A stretch of 48,982 bases of DNA from Clostridia bacterium (GCA_017626305.1 JAGAIW010000136.1:1-48982), one strand, 5' to 3'. Positions 25,918 through 35,803 are shown, counted from the stretch's first letter. Notes: generated by a model from the sequence alone, not told the origin. Numbers and translations: made by a program.

Positions 25918-25947
25918 ATCATAACACAAAAGCAAACCCGTTGTCAA
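25918..25947 (-). promoter_or_regulatory. SigA-type promoter of infC-rpmI-rplT
   Basis: Minus strand: TTGACA (25,942-25,947), 18-bp spacer, TATGAT (25,918-25,923). Confidence 0.75.
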
Positions 25948-25974
25948 GCATTTTTCGGTGATTTTATAAAATTT

Positions 25975-26826
25975 TTATTCTTTTTCGATTTCCGTCTTAA
26001 AATACGTGGCAACTGCCGCCGCATATCTTGCCGCCGCGGGTAAAAGCGCTACGGGGAGTTTCTTCGTAAACGTATTGCTCTCCAACGTAATATCCCCTTT
26101 ATAGCTGATTTTTCTAAGCGCAGCAATCACCTTTTGGTAATCAATATCGCAAACGAACGGCAAATGGTGGTTATCGTGCAATTTATCCACGTCGTGCAAG
26201 TGGATACATTGTACGTCGTCGCCCAGCGTTTCAATCATCTCCGCCGCCGAAGTGTTCAGTCCTGCCATTTCCGCGTGCCCGATATCTACGCAGGCAACGA
26301 AAATATCTCTATCGAGTAAATCCATATGCCGTTTGAAGTTGATATGGTCGGAGCAAGCCGCAGGCGTAGCCGTAGGAGAGCCCTTCGCCCAGTTCCACAT
26401 ATTTTCGGTGGCAATCTTTACTCCTGCTTTCTTTGCCGTTTCCTTCATACCTTCGTACATAGCGGCGTTCTCTTCGGGCGTATAATCGTTACAAGGATGT
26501 ACGACACAAATTTTCGCGCCCAGCACACCGCTGATTTCAATAGCGCGGAGCAATCTGGGATACATAGCTTTATTGTATTCTTCATTCCCCTTAATCGCCG
26601 AAGAAAAAGGCGCGTGCGTTTGATTACAAGGCATACCGATACTGTCGGCGTACTCCCGTAAATCCTTCGCGCGGGCAAGATAATCGTCCGCGTCTACCAT
26701 TTCCGCGCCCAAATCCGTGCACATGGAAAAATCGTAGGCGGTAAATCCCGCTTCTTTGAGCATTTTGATAATCGCCTTATCGTCACGGAGCGCGCGATAA
26801 GACTGAATTTCCGTAGAAACAAGCAT
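25975..26826 (-). CDS. Sugar phosphate isomerase/epimerase-like TIM barrel, 283 aa
   Basis: AP-endonuclease family 2 / xylose isomerase-like TIM barrel. Likely metal ligands are at the ends of the strands: Glu in VKIATENMW, Asp and His in CVDIGHAEM, His-x-His-Asp in IHLHDVD, and Glu in TLESNTF. Members act on ketoses, inosose or hydroxypyruvate; the substrate here is not predictable. No signal peptide. ATG follows AAGGAG. It sits between thrS (downstream gap 99 bases) and infC, an insertion into an otherwise classical thrS-infC cluster. Gap 26,827-26,925 has a TATAAT near 26,865 but no good -35. Confidence 0.85.
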   Translation of the reverse strand: MLVSTEIQSYRALRDDKAIIKMLKEAGFTAYDFSMCTDLGAEMVDADDYLARAKDLREYADSIGMPCNQTHAPFSSAIKGNEEYNKAMYPRLLRAIEISGVLGAKICVVHPCNDYTPEENAAMYEGMKETAKKAGVKIATENMWNWAKGSPTATPAACSDHINFKRHMDLLDRDIFVACVDIGHAEMAGLNTSAAEMIETLGDDVQCIHLHDVDKLHDNHHLPFVCDIDYQKVIAALRKISYKGDITLESNTFTKKLPVALLPAAARYAAAVATYFKTEIEKE

Positions 26827-26925
26827 AATCTTTCTCCTTTGCTTTTTTCTTTATTATATTCCATTATACTCCCTTTTTACGGGAAAGTATAGTATATTTT
26901 GTAACGAAAAATTGTATTTTTGTGC

Positions 26926-28833
26926 TTAAAACGCCGTTTTGCTTGCAATATCTTCCACGACGGTAGCGATAAACTCGTCTGCGGGAATCGCACCCATATC
27001 ACCCTTATCTCTACGACGTACGGCAACCAAGCCTTCGGTGGCTTCCTTTTCACCTACCACGAGCATATACGGTACTTTTTCCATTTGCGCTTCACGGATT
27101 TTATAGCCGATTTTTTCGTTTCTATCGTCCACCTTCACGCGAATACCCGCCGCCTTCATTTTTTCACAAAGCGCGTTGACGTAATCCGCCTGCTTATCGG
27201 TAATCGGCAAAATTTTAACCTGTAAGGGCGAAAGCCACACGGGGAATTTGCCCGCAAAATGTTCGATAAGGATACCGATAAACCGTTCGATAGAGCCAAA
27301 CGCTACGCGGTGCACCATGATAGGACGGTGTTTTTGTCCGTCTTCGCCGATATATTCCATTTCAAAACGTTGGGGAAGTTGGAAGTCAAGCTGAATCGTA
27401 CCGCATTGCCACGTTCTACCGATAGAGTCTTCCAAATGGAAGTCAATCTTCGGCCCGTAGAACGCGCCGTCCCCTTCGTTGACGACGTAATCAAGTCCCA
27501 AATCGTCTAACGCGTTGCGGAGCGCGTCGGTAGCGGTATTCCAGTCTTCGTCGCTGCCCATACTGTTTTCCGGACGGGTAGAAAGCTCGACGTGATACTT
27601 AAACCCAAACAACGTATATACTTCGTTGATAAGACGCACGACGCCTTTGATTTCGTCCTTAATTTGTTCGGGCGTCATGAAGATATGCGCGTCGTCCTGC
27701 GTAAAGCAACGCACGCGGAACAGCCCGTGCAGCTGACCGGATTTTTCATGACGGTGCACAAGCCCAAGCTCGCCCATACGGATAGGCAAATCCTTATAAC
27801 TGTGCGGTTCGTTTTTATACACCAAAATACTGCCGGGGCAGTTCATGGGCTTAATCGCAAAATCTTCGTCGTCCACCTTGGTGGTGTACATGTTTTCACG
27901 GTAGTGATACCAATGTCCCGACGTTTCCCAAAGCGATTTGTTCAGCATGATGGGCGTAGAGATTTCCACGTAGCCTTCGCGCGTATGGATTTGACGCCAG
28001 TAATCGATAAGCGTATTCTTCAACACCATCCCGTTAGGCAAGAAGAAAGGCAAGCCTTTGCCTTCGTTGAGAATGGCAAACAAGCCAAGCTCTTTCCCGA
28101 GCTTTGTATGGTCGCGTTTTTTCGCTTCTTCTAACATAGTGAAGTACGCTTCCATCTCGTCCTTCTTAGCAAACGCCGTTCCGTAAATACGGGTAAGCAT
28201 CTTGTTATGCTCGTCACCGCGCCAGTACGCGCCTGCAATACTCGTAAGCTTGAACGCCTTAATTTTTCCCGTAGACGGCAAATGCGGTCCGCGGCAAAGG
28301 TCGGTAAAGTTGCCCTGTTTATAGAAGGAAATCGTTTCCCCTTCGGGTAATTCTTCAATAAGCTCTACCTTATAGCTTTCGTTATACTCTTCCATAAGCT
28401 TAATCGCTTCGTCTTTCGGGAGCGTAAAACGTTCGATAGCGAAGTTCCCCTTGATGATTTTTTTCATCTCTTCTTCTACCTTAGCAAGGTCGGCTTGGGT
28501 AATGGGCGTTACGAAATCGACGTCGTAATAAAACCCGTTTTCAATGACAGGTCCGATAGAGAGCTTACAGGTGGGATATACCGTTTTCAGCGCTTGCGCC
28601 AACACGTGCGCGCAGGTATGGCGGTACACTTGCAAGCCTTCCTTGTCCTTCAAAGTTACGATTTCCAAATGATCCCCTTCGCAAAGCTCGTGCGATAAAT
28701 CGACGAGTACGCCGTTTACCTTTGCGCAGACGGCGTTTCTCGCCAAACCTTCGGAAATGGCAAGCGCCGCAGCCGTTACCGTTGCTTTTTCTTCCAAGGA
28801 AATACTTTCCCCGTTTTTCAAAATAACGTTCAT
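26926..28833 (-). CDS. thrS: Threonine-tRNA ligase, 635 aa
   Basis: Charges tRNA-Thr. Order of domains: N-terminal TGS domain (residues 1-60), editing domain with HTCAHVLAQAL and the RGPHLPSTG segment, class II catalytic core with MNCPGSILVYK, RMGELGLVHRHEKSGQLHGLFRVR (only partly quoted: LVHRHEKSG), TQDDAHIF, and HRVAFGSIERFIGILIEH, and a C-terminal anticodon-binding domain (KADYVNAL-like start after LPITDKQ). Full length. ATG follows GGAG. It is preceded by a T-box leader and promoter, so expression responds to uncharged tRNA-Thr. Confidence 0.98.
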   Translation of the reverse strand: MNVILKNGESISLEEKATVTAAALAISEGLARNAVCAKVNGVLVDLSHELCEGDHLEIVTLKDKEGLQVYRHTCAHVLAQALKTVYPTCKLSIGPVIENGFYYDVDFVTPITQADLAKVEEEMKKIIKGNFAIERFTLPKDEAIKLMEEYNESYKVELIEELPEGETISFYKQGNFTDLCRGPHLPSTGKIKAFKLTSIAGAYWRGDEHNKMLTRIYGTAFAKKDEMEAYFTMLEEAKKRDHTKLGKELGLFAILNEGKGLPFFLPNGMVLKNTLIDYWRQIHTREGYVEISTPIMLNKSLWETSGHWYHYRENMYTTKVDDEDFAIKPMNCPGSILVYKNEPHSYKDLPIRMGELGLVHRHEKSGQLHGLFRVRCFTQDDAHIFMTPEQIKDEIKGVVRLINEVYTLFGFKYHVELSTRPENSMGSDEDWNTATDALRNALDDLGLDYVVNEGDGAFYGPKIDFHLEDSIGRTWQCGTIQLDFQLPQRFEMEYIGEDGQKHRPIMVHRVAFGSIERFIGILIEHFAGKFPVWLSPLQVKILPITDKQADYVNALCEKMKAAGIRVKVDDRNEKIGYKIREAQMEKVPYMLVVGEKEATEGLVAVRRRDKGDMGAIPADEFIATVVEDIASKTAF

Positions 28834-28879
28834 AATATATTCTCCATTTGTTTTAGTTTTCTTAATTAAGCCCCGAAAA

Positions 28880-29088
28880 AAACAAAAAACCTTAAACTCC
28901 TTACGAAGTTTAAGGACGCGAAGTATCGCGCGGTTCCACCTTAATTGCCGCCATATAAGCAGCCGCTTTTTTTCGGTTGTGTATACGTACGTAAAGCGGT
29001 TTCACCATTTACTATGCTTATCCGCCTTTCAGCCAAGGGCGAACTCTCTGCAAAGCCGTTGCAAACGCTACTTGTCTTTACAGGTTCT
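28880..29088 (-). promoter_or_regulatory. T-box riboswitch upstream of thrS
   Basis: Minus strand: stem I start GACAAGTAGCG, GCAGAGAG and GGCTGAAAGGCGG conserved loops, a candidate ACC (Thr) specifier at 28,998-29,000, then the T-box core AAGGTGGAACCGCG (28,929-28,942), and a terminator CCTTAAACT/AGTTTAAGG with T-run at 28,885-28,915. Uncharged tRNA-Thr would stabilise the antiterminator and allow thrS transcription. Confidence 0.92.
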
Positions 29089-29117
29089 ATTGTAAACCTT
29101 TCCAGCATATTTGTCAA
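29089..29117 (-). promoter_or_regulatory. SigA-type promoter of the T-box/thrS unit
   Basis: Minus strand: TTGACA (29,112-29,117), 17-bp spacer, TACAAT (29,089-29,094). It lies just after the end of the ytxC-like gene. Confidence 0.85.
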
Positions 29118-29124
29118 CCGTTTT

Positions 29125-29823
29125 TTAACAAAATACCGCTTTTTCCTGATAATATTTTTTCAAAAATGCTTGCGTCTGCCTATCCGTATCCCCAAAGCAA
29201 TACACCCTTTCCACACCGCTTAACAAAATTTCCCCCACGGCGGACGCCTTGCCCGTCAACGCACTTTTGGTAAGTGGTCGGTAATCTTCGTCGTAAACCT
29301 TACCGCTTTTGAGAAAAGCCTTGCCTTCTCCGTCTTCCACGAGATAGCCGATAAATTCGTCCAGCGCGTCGGCGTTCATGTCGGTGGGAACGTAGTCTGC
29401 CACGCCTTCCCAACGTTTTTTCAAATCCCCCAAGCAAAAGTTATACACGCCGTCCAAGCAGTAATTTTTTAGCCCGCGAAGTTTGCGGAATACGTGCGTT
29501 TTATCGTCCTTATAATCCGCCGCCACAAGCGCGGTGATGAGCAAGCTTTTTTCCTGCTCGTCAAGGAGCGGTATACGCAAACGGCGTTGAAAAAAACGCG
29601 TTTTATATCCTACGGACAAAACGTCCGCAATATTTTCTTCGGCAAACTTGCGCACGTACGGACAATATTCCTTTTGCGTACTAAACCCGATACGGTAACA
29701 ATCCCCCTGTTTTTCCATGCGACAGGTAGCAGGCAAAAAGGAAAAACGCTCTTTTACGCGTGTGTATAAGTAAGACATATAGGCTGCGTCGTAGCCGTTT
29801 TGCACAATCGTTATTTCTTCCAC
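29125..29823 (-). CDS. ytxC: YtxC-like protein (putative sporulation-associated), 232 aa
   Basis: Unknown biochemical role; the family (sporulation protein YtxC) was named from Bacillus, where ytxC is next to thrS. The same neighbourhood is seen here and is the main support, together with size and a largely helical, charged sequence without signal peptide or membrane segments, containing RKLRGLKNYCLDGVYNF and a C-terminal stretch FGDTDRQTQAFLKKYYQEKA. The frame begins with GTG at 29,823; the upstream ribosome binding site is weak, so the start is uncertain. Sequence-level similarity is judged by eye and is moderate. If right, it suggests a spore-forming or formerly spore-forming lineage. Confidence 0.6.
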   Translation of the reverse strand: MEEITIVQNGYDAAYMSYLYTRVKERFSFLPATCRMEKQGDCYRIGFSTQKEYCPYVRKFAEENIADVLSVGYKTRFFQRRLRIPLLDEQEKSLLITALVAADYKDDKTHVFRKLRGLKNYCLDGVYNFCLGDLKKRWEGVADYVPTDMNADALDEFIGYLVEDGEGKAFLKSGKVYDEDYRPLTKSALTGKASAVGEILLSGVERVYCFGDTDRQTQAFLKKYYQEKAVFC

Positions 29824-29903
29824 GCTATTATTCTATGCGGAGAATAAAAAATTATTTATCGTATTTTTTATAAATTCCCCGCCCTATCTCCTTGTATAAT
29901 CGC

Positions 29904-29932
29904 TTGACTTGATAAAAAAAATGTTTTATAAT
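29904..29932 (+). promoter_or_regulatory. SigA-type promoter of leuS
   Basis: TTGACT (29,904-29,909), 17-bp spacer, TATAAT (29,927-29,932), about 70 bases before leuS. The leader contains a GCGCGAG-rich stretch but no T-box. Confidence 0.85.
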
Positions 29933-30006
29933 GTTAAGTACTATTTTATAAGTTATACGCATATACGCGCGAGCGTGTCGCGCCGAAAGCACGGAGGTTA
30001 CTTTTT

Positions 30007-32448
30007 ATGATGGATATGAAATCCGTAGAAAGCAAATGGCAAGCCAAGTGGGAAAAATCCCGTATCAACGTTTTCAATAAGAAAAACGCCGATAAAAAAT
30101 GGTACGTGTTGGAAATGTTTTCTTACCCTTCGGGGGCAAACCTGCACGTAGGACATTGGTACAATTACGGTCCTACCGACAGTTATGCGCGTTTTAAGAA
30201 AATGCAAGGCTACGAGCTCTTCCAACCCATGGGGTTTGACGCGTTTGGTCTGCCTGCGGAAAACTACGCAATCAAGACGGGAATTCATCCCAAGGATTCC
30301 ACCGAGAAAAATATCGCCACTATGGAACGCCAGCTGCATAACATGGGCGCTATGTTCGACTGGACGGCGGAAATTAAGACTTGCGAAGAAAATTACTATA
30401 AATGGACGCAATGGCTGTTCTTACAGCTCTACAAAAAAGGTCTTGCTTACCGCAAAGCCGCTTTGGTCAACTGGTGTCCCGACTGCGAAACGGTACTTGC
30501 CAACGAACAGGTTTTGGGCGACGGCGTTTGCGAACGCTGCGGCAGCGTCGTTTTGCGTAAGGACATGACGCAATGGTTCTTCAAAATCACCGATTATGCG
30601 GAAGAATTGCTGGACGACCTTGACAAGCTTGACTGGCCCGAAAAGACCAAGCTTATGCAAAAGAACTGGATCGGCAAATCGACGGGCTGCGAAATCCGCT
30701 TTGCATGTGAAACGGGCGACGAAATCGCCGTGTTCACCACCCGTCCCGACACGGTATTCGGCGTAAACTACGTCGTACTTGCCCCCGAGCATCCCTTAGT
30801 GGAAAAGTTAAAAGCCGCTCATCCCGAAAACGCGGACGCTATCGACGCCTACGTGCGCTACGCAGCGGAAGCCAACGATATCGACAGACTTTCCACCACG
30901 CGCGAAAAGACGGGCGTATTTACGGGCGCGTACGCCACCCACCCCATTACGGGTAAGCAAGTGCCTATCTACCTTGCGGACTACGTACTCTATTCCTACG
31001 GTACGGGCGCGGTTATGGCGGTTGCGGCGCACGACGAACGCGATTATGCTTTCGCAAAAAAATACGGTCTTCCCGTTACCCAAGTTATTCAAAAGGTCGG
31101 CGGAGAAACCGTACTCCCTTTCACCGAAGACGGTATCCTTGTCAACAGCGGTGAATTTGACGGACTTTCGGGCGACGAAGCGCGCGACGCGATTGCAGCG
31201 TATTTAACCAAGACGGGCAAAGGCGGCAAAAAGGTAAATTACCGTCTTCGCGACTGGTCCGTTTCCCGTCAACGCTACTGGGGCGCGCCTATCCCTATGA
31301 TTCATTGCGACAAGTGCGGTATCGTCCCCGTACCCGAAAAGGATTTGCCCGTTAAGCTGCCTTACGACGTGGAATTCCGTCCCACGGGGAAATCCCCCCT
31401 TGCTACGCACGAAGGTTTTATGAACTGCACCTGTCCCAAATGTGGCGGCAAAGCGCAAAGAGATCCCGATACGTTGGACACCTTCGTATGTTCCAGCTGG
31501 TACTTCCTGCGCTATCCCGACGCGCACAACGACAAGCAAGCCTTCTCTACGGAAATCGCCGACCAAATGGCGCCCGTAGACGTTTACGTGGGCGGTTACG
31601 AACACGCTTGTATGCACCTTTTATACGCGCGTTTCATTACCAAAGCACTCCGCGATATGGGCTATATCCACTTTGACGAGCCCTTCAAGCGTTTGGTGCA
31701 CCAAGGCATTATTCTTGGACCTGACGGAAACCGTATGTCCAAATCCCGCGGAAACGTCATTTCCCCCGATAAGTACGTAGACGAATACGGTTCGGATATC
31801 TTCCGTTTGTATTTGATGTTCGGGTTTAGCTACACCGAAGGCGGACCTTGGAACGACGACGGCATTAAATCGATTGCCAAATTCACCGACCGTGTAGAAC
31901 GCTTGGTGAGAAATTCCTTGGAAGAAAAGGCAAATACGAACAATCTAATGAACGCAGCGGAAAAGCAGCTGAACTACGCAAAGAACTACGCGATTAAATC
32001 GATTACGCGCGATATCGAAGTATTCTCTTTCAATACTTCGCTTGCCCGTATCATGGAATACGTCAACGCTTTGCAAAAGTACGAAACGGAAACGCAAAAG
32101 AACGTAGCCTTCTACAAGGCTTGCATAGACGACCTTGTGCGTATGCTTGCGCCGTTTGCGCCCCATTTTAGCGAAGAGCTTTGGGAAATCCTTGGACATA
32201 AGGACAGCGTTTTCACCGAAACCTATCCCCTTGTCGACGAACAGGCGCTTATCAAAGACGAAACGGAGTACGCCGTACAAATCAACAGTAAAATCAAGGC
32301 AAAAATGACGCTCCCCGAAAACCTTTCCAACGAAGAAATTCAAGCAATCGTTTGCGCAAACGCAGATATCGCTGCGTTGCTGGAAGGTAAGACGGTGAAA
32401 AAATGTATCGTCGTCAAAGGTCGTTTGATTAACTTAATCGTCGGTTAA
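30007..32448 (+). CDS. leuS: Leucine-tRNA ligase, 813 aa
   Basis: Charges tRNA-Leu. Class I motifs: HVGH (in [12 protein letters not shown], the HIGH box) near residue 45 and KMSKS-like RMSKS in [13 protein letters not shown]. Between them lie a zinc-type [17 protein letters not shown] module and the CP1 editing domain with [15 protein letters not shown] second Cys pair CDKCG/CPKCGG follows. The C-terminal anticodon and LeuRS-specific domains are complete. GGAGG precedes two in-frame ATGs (30,007 and 30,010); the first is used. Only leuS and gdhA are plus-strand in the central region; it ends in a hairpin terminator shared with the convergent hydrolase. Confidence 0.98.
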   Translation: MMDMKSVESKWQAKWEKSRINVFNKKNADKKWYVLEMFSYPSGANLHVGHWYNYGPTDSYARFKKMQGYELFQPMGFDAFGLPAENYAIKTGIHPKDSTEKNIATMERQLHNMGAMFDWTAEIKTCEENYYKWTQWLFLQLYKKGLAYRKAALVNWCPDCETVLANEQVLGDGVCERCGSVVLRKDMTQWFFKITDYAEELLDDLDKLDWPEKTKLMQKNWIGKSTGCEIRFACETGDEIAVFTTRPDTVFGVNYVVLAPEHPLVEKLKAAHPENADAIDAYVRYAAEANDIDRLSTTREKTGVFTGAYATHPITGKQVPIYLADYVLYSYGTGAVMAVAAHDERDYAFAKKYGLPVTQVIQKVGGETVLPFTEDGILVNSGEFDGLSGDEARDAIAAYLTKTGKGGKKVNYRLRDWSVSRQRYWGAPIPMIHCDKCGIVPVPEKDLPVKLPYDVEFRPTGKSPLATHEGFMNCTCPKCGGKAQRDPDTLDTFVCSSWYFLRYPDAHNDKQAFSTEIADQMAPVDVYVGGYEHACMHLLYARFITKALRDMGYIHFDEPFKRLVHQGIILGPDGNRMSKSRGNVISPDKYVDEYGSDIFRLYLMFGFSYTEGGPWNDDGIKSIAKFTDRVERLVRNSLEEKANTNNLMNAAEKQLNYAKNYAIKSITRDIEVFSFNTSLARIMEYVNALQKYETETQKNVAFYKACIDDLVRMLAPFAPHFSEELWEILGHKDSVFTETYPLVDEQALIKDETEYAVQINSKIKAKMTLPENLSNEEIQAIVCANADIAALLEGKTVKKCIVVKGRLINLIVG

Positions 32449-32462
32449 AACTGATTATACGC

Positions 32463-32497
32463 AAAAACACGCCCTTGCAAAAGGACGTGTTTTTTTG
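32463..32497. terminator. Bidirectional terminator between leuS and the hydrolase gene
   Basis: AAACACG and CGTGTTT pair (with CC/GG inner pairs) around a short loop; T-run on the plus side, A-run before it for the minus side. Confidence 0.8.
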
Positions 32498-32528
32498 TTA
32501 CTTTAATGTATGCGCGCGTGCGTGTGCG

Positions 32529-33365
32529 TTAGATGCGTTCGCTTACGTAGCGCTTGAAAAATTCCACGCAATTATCTACCCAAGGCTGAATACGGTGGAA
32601 GAAATCCCCTTCCCCGTTGACTTCCGCCATACCCGTAGACGTGCCGTGCCAACCGTCAGGATATACGTGCAATTCGTAGCTTACGCCGTTTCTATCCAAC
32701 GCCATAGCATAACGCAGCGCATTATCCGCAGGAACAGCATTGTCGGTAGCCGTCGTCCAAATAAAGGCAGGCGGCGTATTTTCCGTCACCGCTTGGTCGA
32801 GATTAAGCGTTTTTAAAAGCTCCGCTTTGGCTTCGTCGGTATAGCCGTACAACAAATTATTGTAGCTGCCTTGATGCCCATGAATTTGAGAAATGACGGG
32901 GTAAGCAAGCGCCGCCGCCGTGGGCTTACAATCAAGCTCTTTGCCCATTTTTTGGGAAACGGAGGCATATTCCACGCAAAGATTGCCCACCAAGTGTCCG
33001 CCTGCCGAAAAACCGACGATAAATACTTCGTCGGGGTTGACGTTACATTCGCTTGCATGCTTTTTCACGTAATCTACTGCCGCCGCCGCTTCCATAAGCT
33101 GTTGGGGATAAGACATACCGTTTTCACCGCCAATCGTATAGTTTAACACAAACGTTTGAAAGCCTTTGGGCAAAAACGCAAACGCTACGGGGTCGGCTTC
33201 GCGACGACTGACCATACCGTACCCGCCGCCGGGGACGACGACAAGCGCAGGGCGTTTCCATTGAATTTCCGCAGAATCCCAAGGCGTTTCCGATAAAATA
33301 CAATCAAGCGTTGCCTTTCCCTGTAAACCGTATTCTTTTGCCAAATCAACCGTATAATTTTTCAT
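32529..33365 (-). CDS. Alpha/beta hydrolase, probable acetyl/xylan esterase type, 278 aa
   Basis: Cytosolic esterase of the BD-FAE/endo-xylanase-linked esterase type. Visible: oxyanion motif VVPGGGYGMVS, nucleophile GFSAGG (G-x-S-x-G), acid Asp near TATDNAVPADN, and catalytic His in GWHGTS. No signal peptide, so substrates are intracellular, such as acetylated oligosaccharides after uptake; the actual substrate is not predictable. ATG follows AGGAG. It runs alone between leuS (convergent) and the aspartate kinase gene 48 bases upstream; co-transcription with that gene is possible. Confidence 0.88.
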   Translation of the reverse strand: MKNYTVDLAKEYGLQGKATLDCILSETPWDSAEIQWKRPALVVVPGGGYGMVSRREADPVAFAFLPKGFQTFVLNYTIGGENGMSYPQQLMEAAAAVDYVKKHASECNVNPDEVFIVGFSAGGHLVGNLCVEYASVSQKMGKELDCKPTAAALAYPVISQIHGHQGSYNNLLYGYTDEAKAELLKTLNLDQAVTENTPPAFIWTTATDNAVPADNALRYAMALDRNGVSYELHVYPDGWHGTSTGMAEVNGEGDFFHRIQPWVDNCVEFFKRYVSERI

Positions 33366-33413
33366 AATGTAGTTCTCCTATGTTTTACGCCTGCCGAAAC
33401 GGCAGACGCATTT

Positions 33414-34736
33414 TTAGTTAAAAAATTCGTTATAAATGGCGCTGATACAAGCGTTACAGTCTTCGTTATCTACGCCGACGATAATATTCAGCTCGCTAGA
33501 ACCTTGGTCGATCATGATAACGTTGACGCCCGCTTCGGATAACGCCTTAAAAAGACGCGCGGACGTACCGACGTTTTTCGCCATACCGTGACCTACCGTT
33601 GCGATAAGCGCAATGTTTTCGTGCGTATAAATTTTATCGGGCGATACCGCCTGTTTCATTTCTTCAATCACCGTTTCCAACACGCCGTTTTTTAAGTGTT
33701 CGTTATCAATGACAAGCGACATGGTGTCGATACCCGAAGGCAAATGTTCAAAGGAAATACCGTGTTTACCGATAACGGCAAGCACCTTTTGTACGAACCC
33801 GACTTCGGAGTTCATCATGGATTTTTCCAAGGAAATAACGGTGAAATCCTTTTTCCCCGCAATCCCCGTAACGACGCCGTCGCGCACGTCGCGCGTGGAC
33901 GTTTTTACGATATACGTACCTGCGTCTTCGGGACTGAACGTATTACAAATACGAATGGGAATCCCTGCGCTGCGTACGGGAAAAATCGCTTCGCTATGTA
34001 AGACGTTTGCGCCCATATACGAAAGCTCGCGCAGTTCTTGATAGGAAAGCTCGGGCATGGATTTAGGGGAATGCACGATACGCGGGTCGCATGCGTAAAA
34101 GCCGCTGACGTCCGTCCAGTTTTCATACAACGCCGCCATAACGCCGCGCGCTACGATTGCCCCCGAAATATCGCCGCCGCCACGGGAGAAGGTTTTTACT
34201 TTACCGTCAAAGCCAAGTCCGTAAAAACCGGGAATCACCGCGCGAGAATAGCGCGAAAGCACCTTTGCCGCGATATCAAACGTTTGATTATCCAACGTTC
34301 CTTCGGGCGTAAAACGAACGAATTCCGTCGCGTCGACAAACGGGATATTCAATACCGCCGCCATGATTTTCGCTGCAAGATATTCCCCGCGCGACGCGCA
34401 ATAATCCCTGCCTGCGCCGTTTTTCGCCTGCGCATACACTTCGTCAAGCGCCGCTTGCATACCAAGGTCTTTGCCGATTTCCGTTTGAATGTTCAAAAAC
34501 CGCACGGAAATCTTTTCAAACGTCTTATCAAAAAGCGCGTTATCCCCGTTTTCAAACGCGTCGGATAATTGATACAATAAATCCGTCACTTTCACGTCTC
34601 CGCCAAACCGTTTCCCGGGCGCGGAAACGACTACGTAGCGGCGAGAAGAATCGCTTTCTACGATTTTCGCCGCCCTGAGCATTACGTTACCGTCCGCCAT
34701 GGACGTACCGCCAAATTTACATACTTTAATTGCCAT
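33414..34736 (-). CDS. lysC: Aspartate kinase, 440 aa
   Basis: Phosphorylates aspartate, first step to lysine, methionine and threonine. Visible: KFGGTSMADG at the N-terminus, FSRGGGDISGAIVA and the kinase core with SGFYACDPRIV, and two C-terminal ACT domains (FTVISLEKSMMNSEVGF, and IALIATVGHGMA) for feedback inhibition. Length and layout match the monofunctional class, so which amino acid inhibits it cannot be read. The ribosome binding site is AGGTG. A very stable GCGGC/GCCGC hairpin lies 25 bases upstream. The gene follows the cdaA mini-operon, with 87 bases between. Confidence 0.96.
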   Translation of the reverse strand: MAIKVCKFGGTSMADGNVMLRAAKIVESDSSRRYVVVSAPGKRFGGDVKVTDLLYQLSDAFENGDNALFDKTFEKISVRFLNIQTEIGKDLGMQAALDEVYAQAKNGAGRDYCASRGEYLAAKIMAAVLNIPFVDATEFVRFTPEGTLDNQTFDIAAKVLSRYSRAVIPGFYGLGFDGKVKTFSRGGGDISGAIVARGVMAALYENWTDVSGFYACDPRIVHSPKSMPELSYQELRELSYMGANVLHSEAIFPVRSAGIPIRICNTFSPEDAGTYIVKTSTRDVRDGVVTGIAGKKDFTVISLEKSMMNSEVGFVQKVLAVIGKHGISFEHLPSGIDTMSLVIDNEHLKNGVLETVIEEMKQAVSPDKIYTHENIALIATVGHGMAKNVGTSARLFKALSEAGVNVIMIDQGSSELNIIVGVDNEDCNACISAIYNEFFN

Positions 34737-34823
34737 AACACACCTGCCTATGCGGCTTTTGCCGCGGAAAATTTCTCTCTTTTCCCCTTAACCGTTACGG
34801 AAGATTTTGAGCCCCGCAATGAC

Positions 34824-34928
34824 TTACACGTTCAGCAATATCACAACCAAAAAAGCGAGCAGGAGCGACATTGCCTTAATCCAGAATTTTGAAAAAAATA
34901 CGTTTTTTAAAAAGTTGAAAAATTTCAT
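34824..34928 (-). CDS. 34-aa single-pass membrane peptide, CdaR N-terminus-like
   Basis: Too short for normal gene calls. It starts with an ATG that overlaps the cdaA stop (ATGA), which supports coupled translation. The peptide is a short basic/aromatic N-terminus (MKFFNFLKNVFFSKFW) followed by one hydrophobic helix (MSLLLAFLVVILL). The pattern of KF-x-IKAMSLLLA resembles the N-terminal TM anchor of CdaR/YbbR, the normal downstream partner that controls CdaA, but the YbbR repeat domains are absent: the frame ends at TAA. Either a reduced CdaR that only contacts CdaA in the membrane, or the remnant of a truncated cdaR. No YbbR-like sequence follows in any frame up to the aspartate kinase gene. 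Confidence 0.6.
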   Translation of the reverse strand: MKFFNFLKNVFFSKFWIKAMSLLLAFLVVILLNV

Positions 34929-35803
34929 CTTACACCCCCGCTGCGTTTCTTATCCGTCAACGGCATTTCTTGCCAGTAATAATCCTTCAATGCGTCCACC
35001 AGCATATCGTAATCGGCATACCGCGTTACGTTGCCCTGCTTGATAATCGAGATAATTCCCGTTTCTTCGGAAACGACCAAGGAAATGACGTTTGCCACTT
35101 CGGTAATGCCTATCCCTGCGCGATGACGCGTGCCGTACTCCTTGGGATAGCTCGTCTTTTGCGTCAACGGCAAGAAACACCCCGCCGCCTGTATCTTATG
35201 TCCGTGAATAATCATTGCCCCGTCGTGCAAAGGCGATTTAGGGAAGAACACCCCTTCGATAAGCTGCGTGGAAATTTCCGCGTCGATTTCCACCCCACTT
35301 TGCAATACCTGTTTAGGCAAGCTGCCGCGGGACAGGACGATAAGCGCGCCGACGTTGTTTTTAGACATATTTTGCAACGCTTTGATAACGTTCGCAATAC
35401 AACGCTCGGTGTCCGCCTGCGTGCGAATTTCTGCATTTCCCCCCGAAAGCTTTTCCATTGTTTCTTTGGAAGAATGAACGTCCCAAAGGCTCTTTTTCAC
35501 TTCCACGTTGAACAAAATCAGCATAAACGCCGACGCCAGCAAAACAAAGAACAGGAAAAATTGCTCGTTCATCAGCGGTGCGTCCAAAACGTGCAACGCG
35601 CCCGCGACGATAATAATCGCCCAGTAAATAAGCATGAGTTTCGTCGCGTCGTTATCGCGCAAAACCTTGGATACAAAATAAATCAGCATGAAGAAAAAGA
35701 AAATTTCTACGCCGTATATCCATTGAAAATTTGTGAAAAAGTTGATGAATCCTTCGCCGATTTTGGTAAACGTTTCGGCTGTTGTCAATAACCCCTTCAA
35801 CAT
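34925..35803 (-). CDS. cdaA: Diadenylate cyclase CdaA (c-di-AMP synthase), 292 aa
   Basis: Makes c-di-AMP from two ATP; c-di-AMP controls potassium and osmolyte transport and the cell wall. Visible: N-terminal hydrophobic segments (about residues 30-110, three TM helices), then the DAC domain with HDGAMIIHG (DGA motif) and GTRHRAGIGIT (RHR motif), the two catalytic signatures, and a C-terminal helix tail. ATG follows GGAGG. The usual partner cdaR is replaced by a 34-aa ORF, and glmM is not adjacent in this window. It lies 97 bases after holA. Confidence 0.95.
   Translation of the reverse strand: MLKGLLTTAETFTKIGEGFINFFTNFQWIYGVEIFFFFMLIYFVSKVLRDNDATKLMLIYWAIIIVAGALHVLDAPLMNEQFFLFFVLLASAFMLILFNVEVKKSLWDVHSSKETMEKLSGGNAEIRTQADTERCIANVIKALQNMSKNNVGALIVLSRGSLPKQVLQSGVEIDAEISTQLIEGVFFPKSPLHDGAMIIHGHKIQAAGCFLPLTQKTSYPKEYGTRHRAGIGITEVANVISLVVSEETGIISIIKQGNVTRYADYDMLVDALKDYYWQEMPLTDKKRSGGVR

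Noticed and set aside
26827-26925. Promoter of the sugar isomerase gene
   Set aside because: A TATAAT is present but no acceptable -35 at 16-18 bp; left unannotated.
28998-29000. Firm assignment of the T-box specifier codon
   Set aside because: ACC fits Thr and lies in the right part of stem I, but I could not fold stem I with certainty, so it is given only as a candidate.
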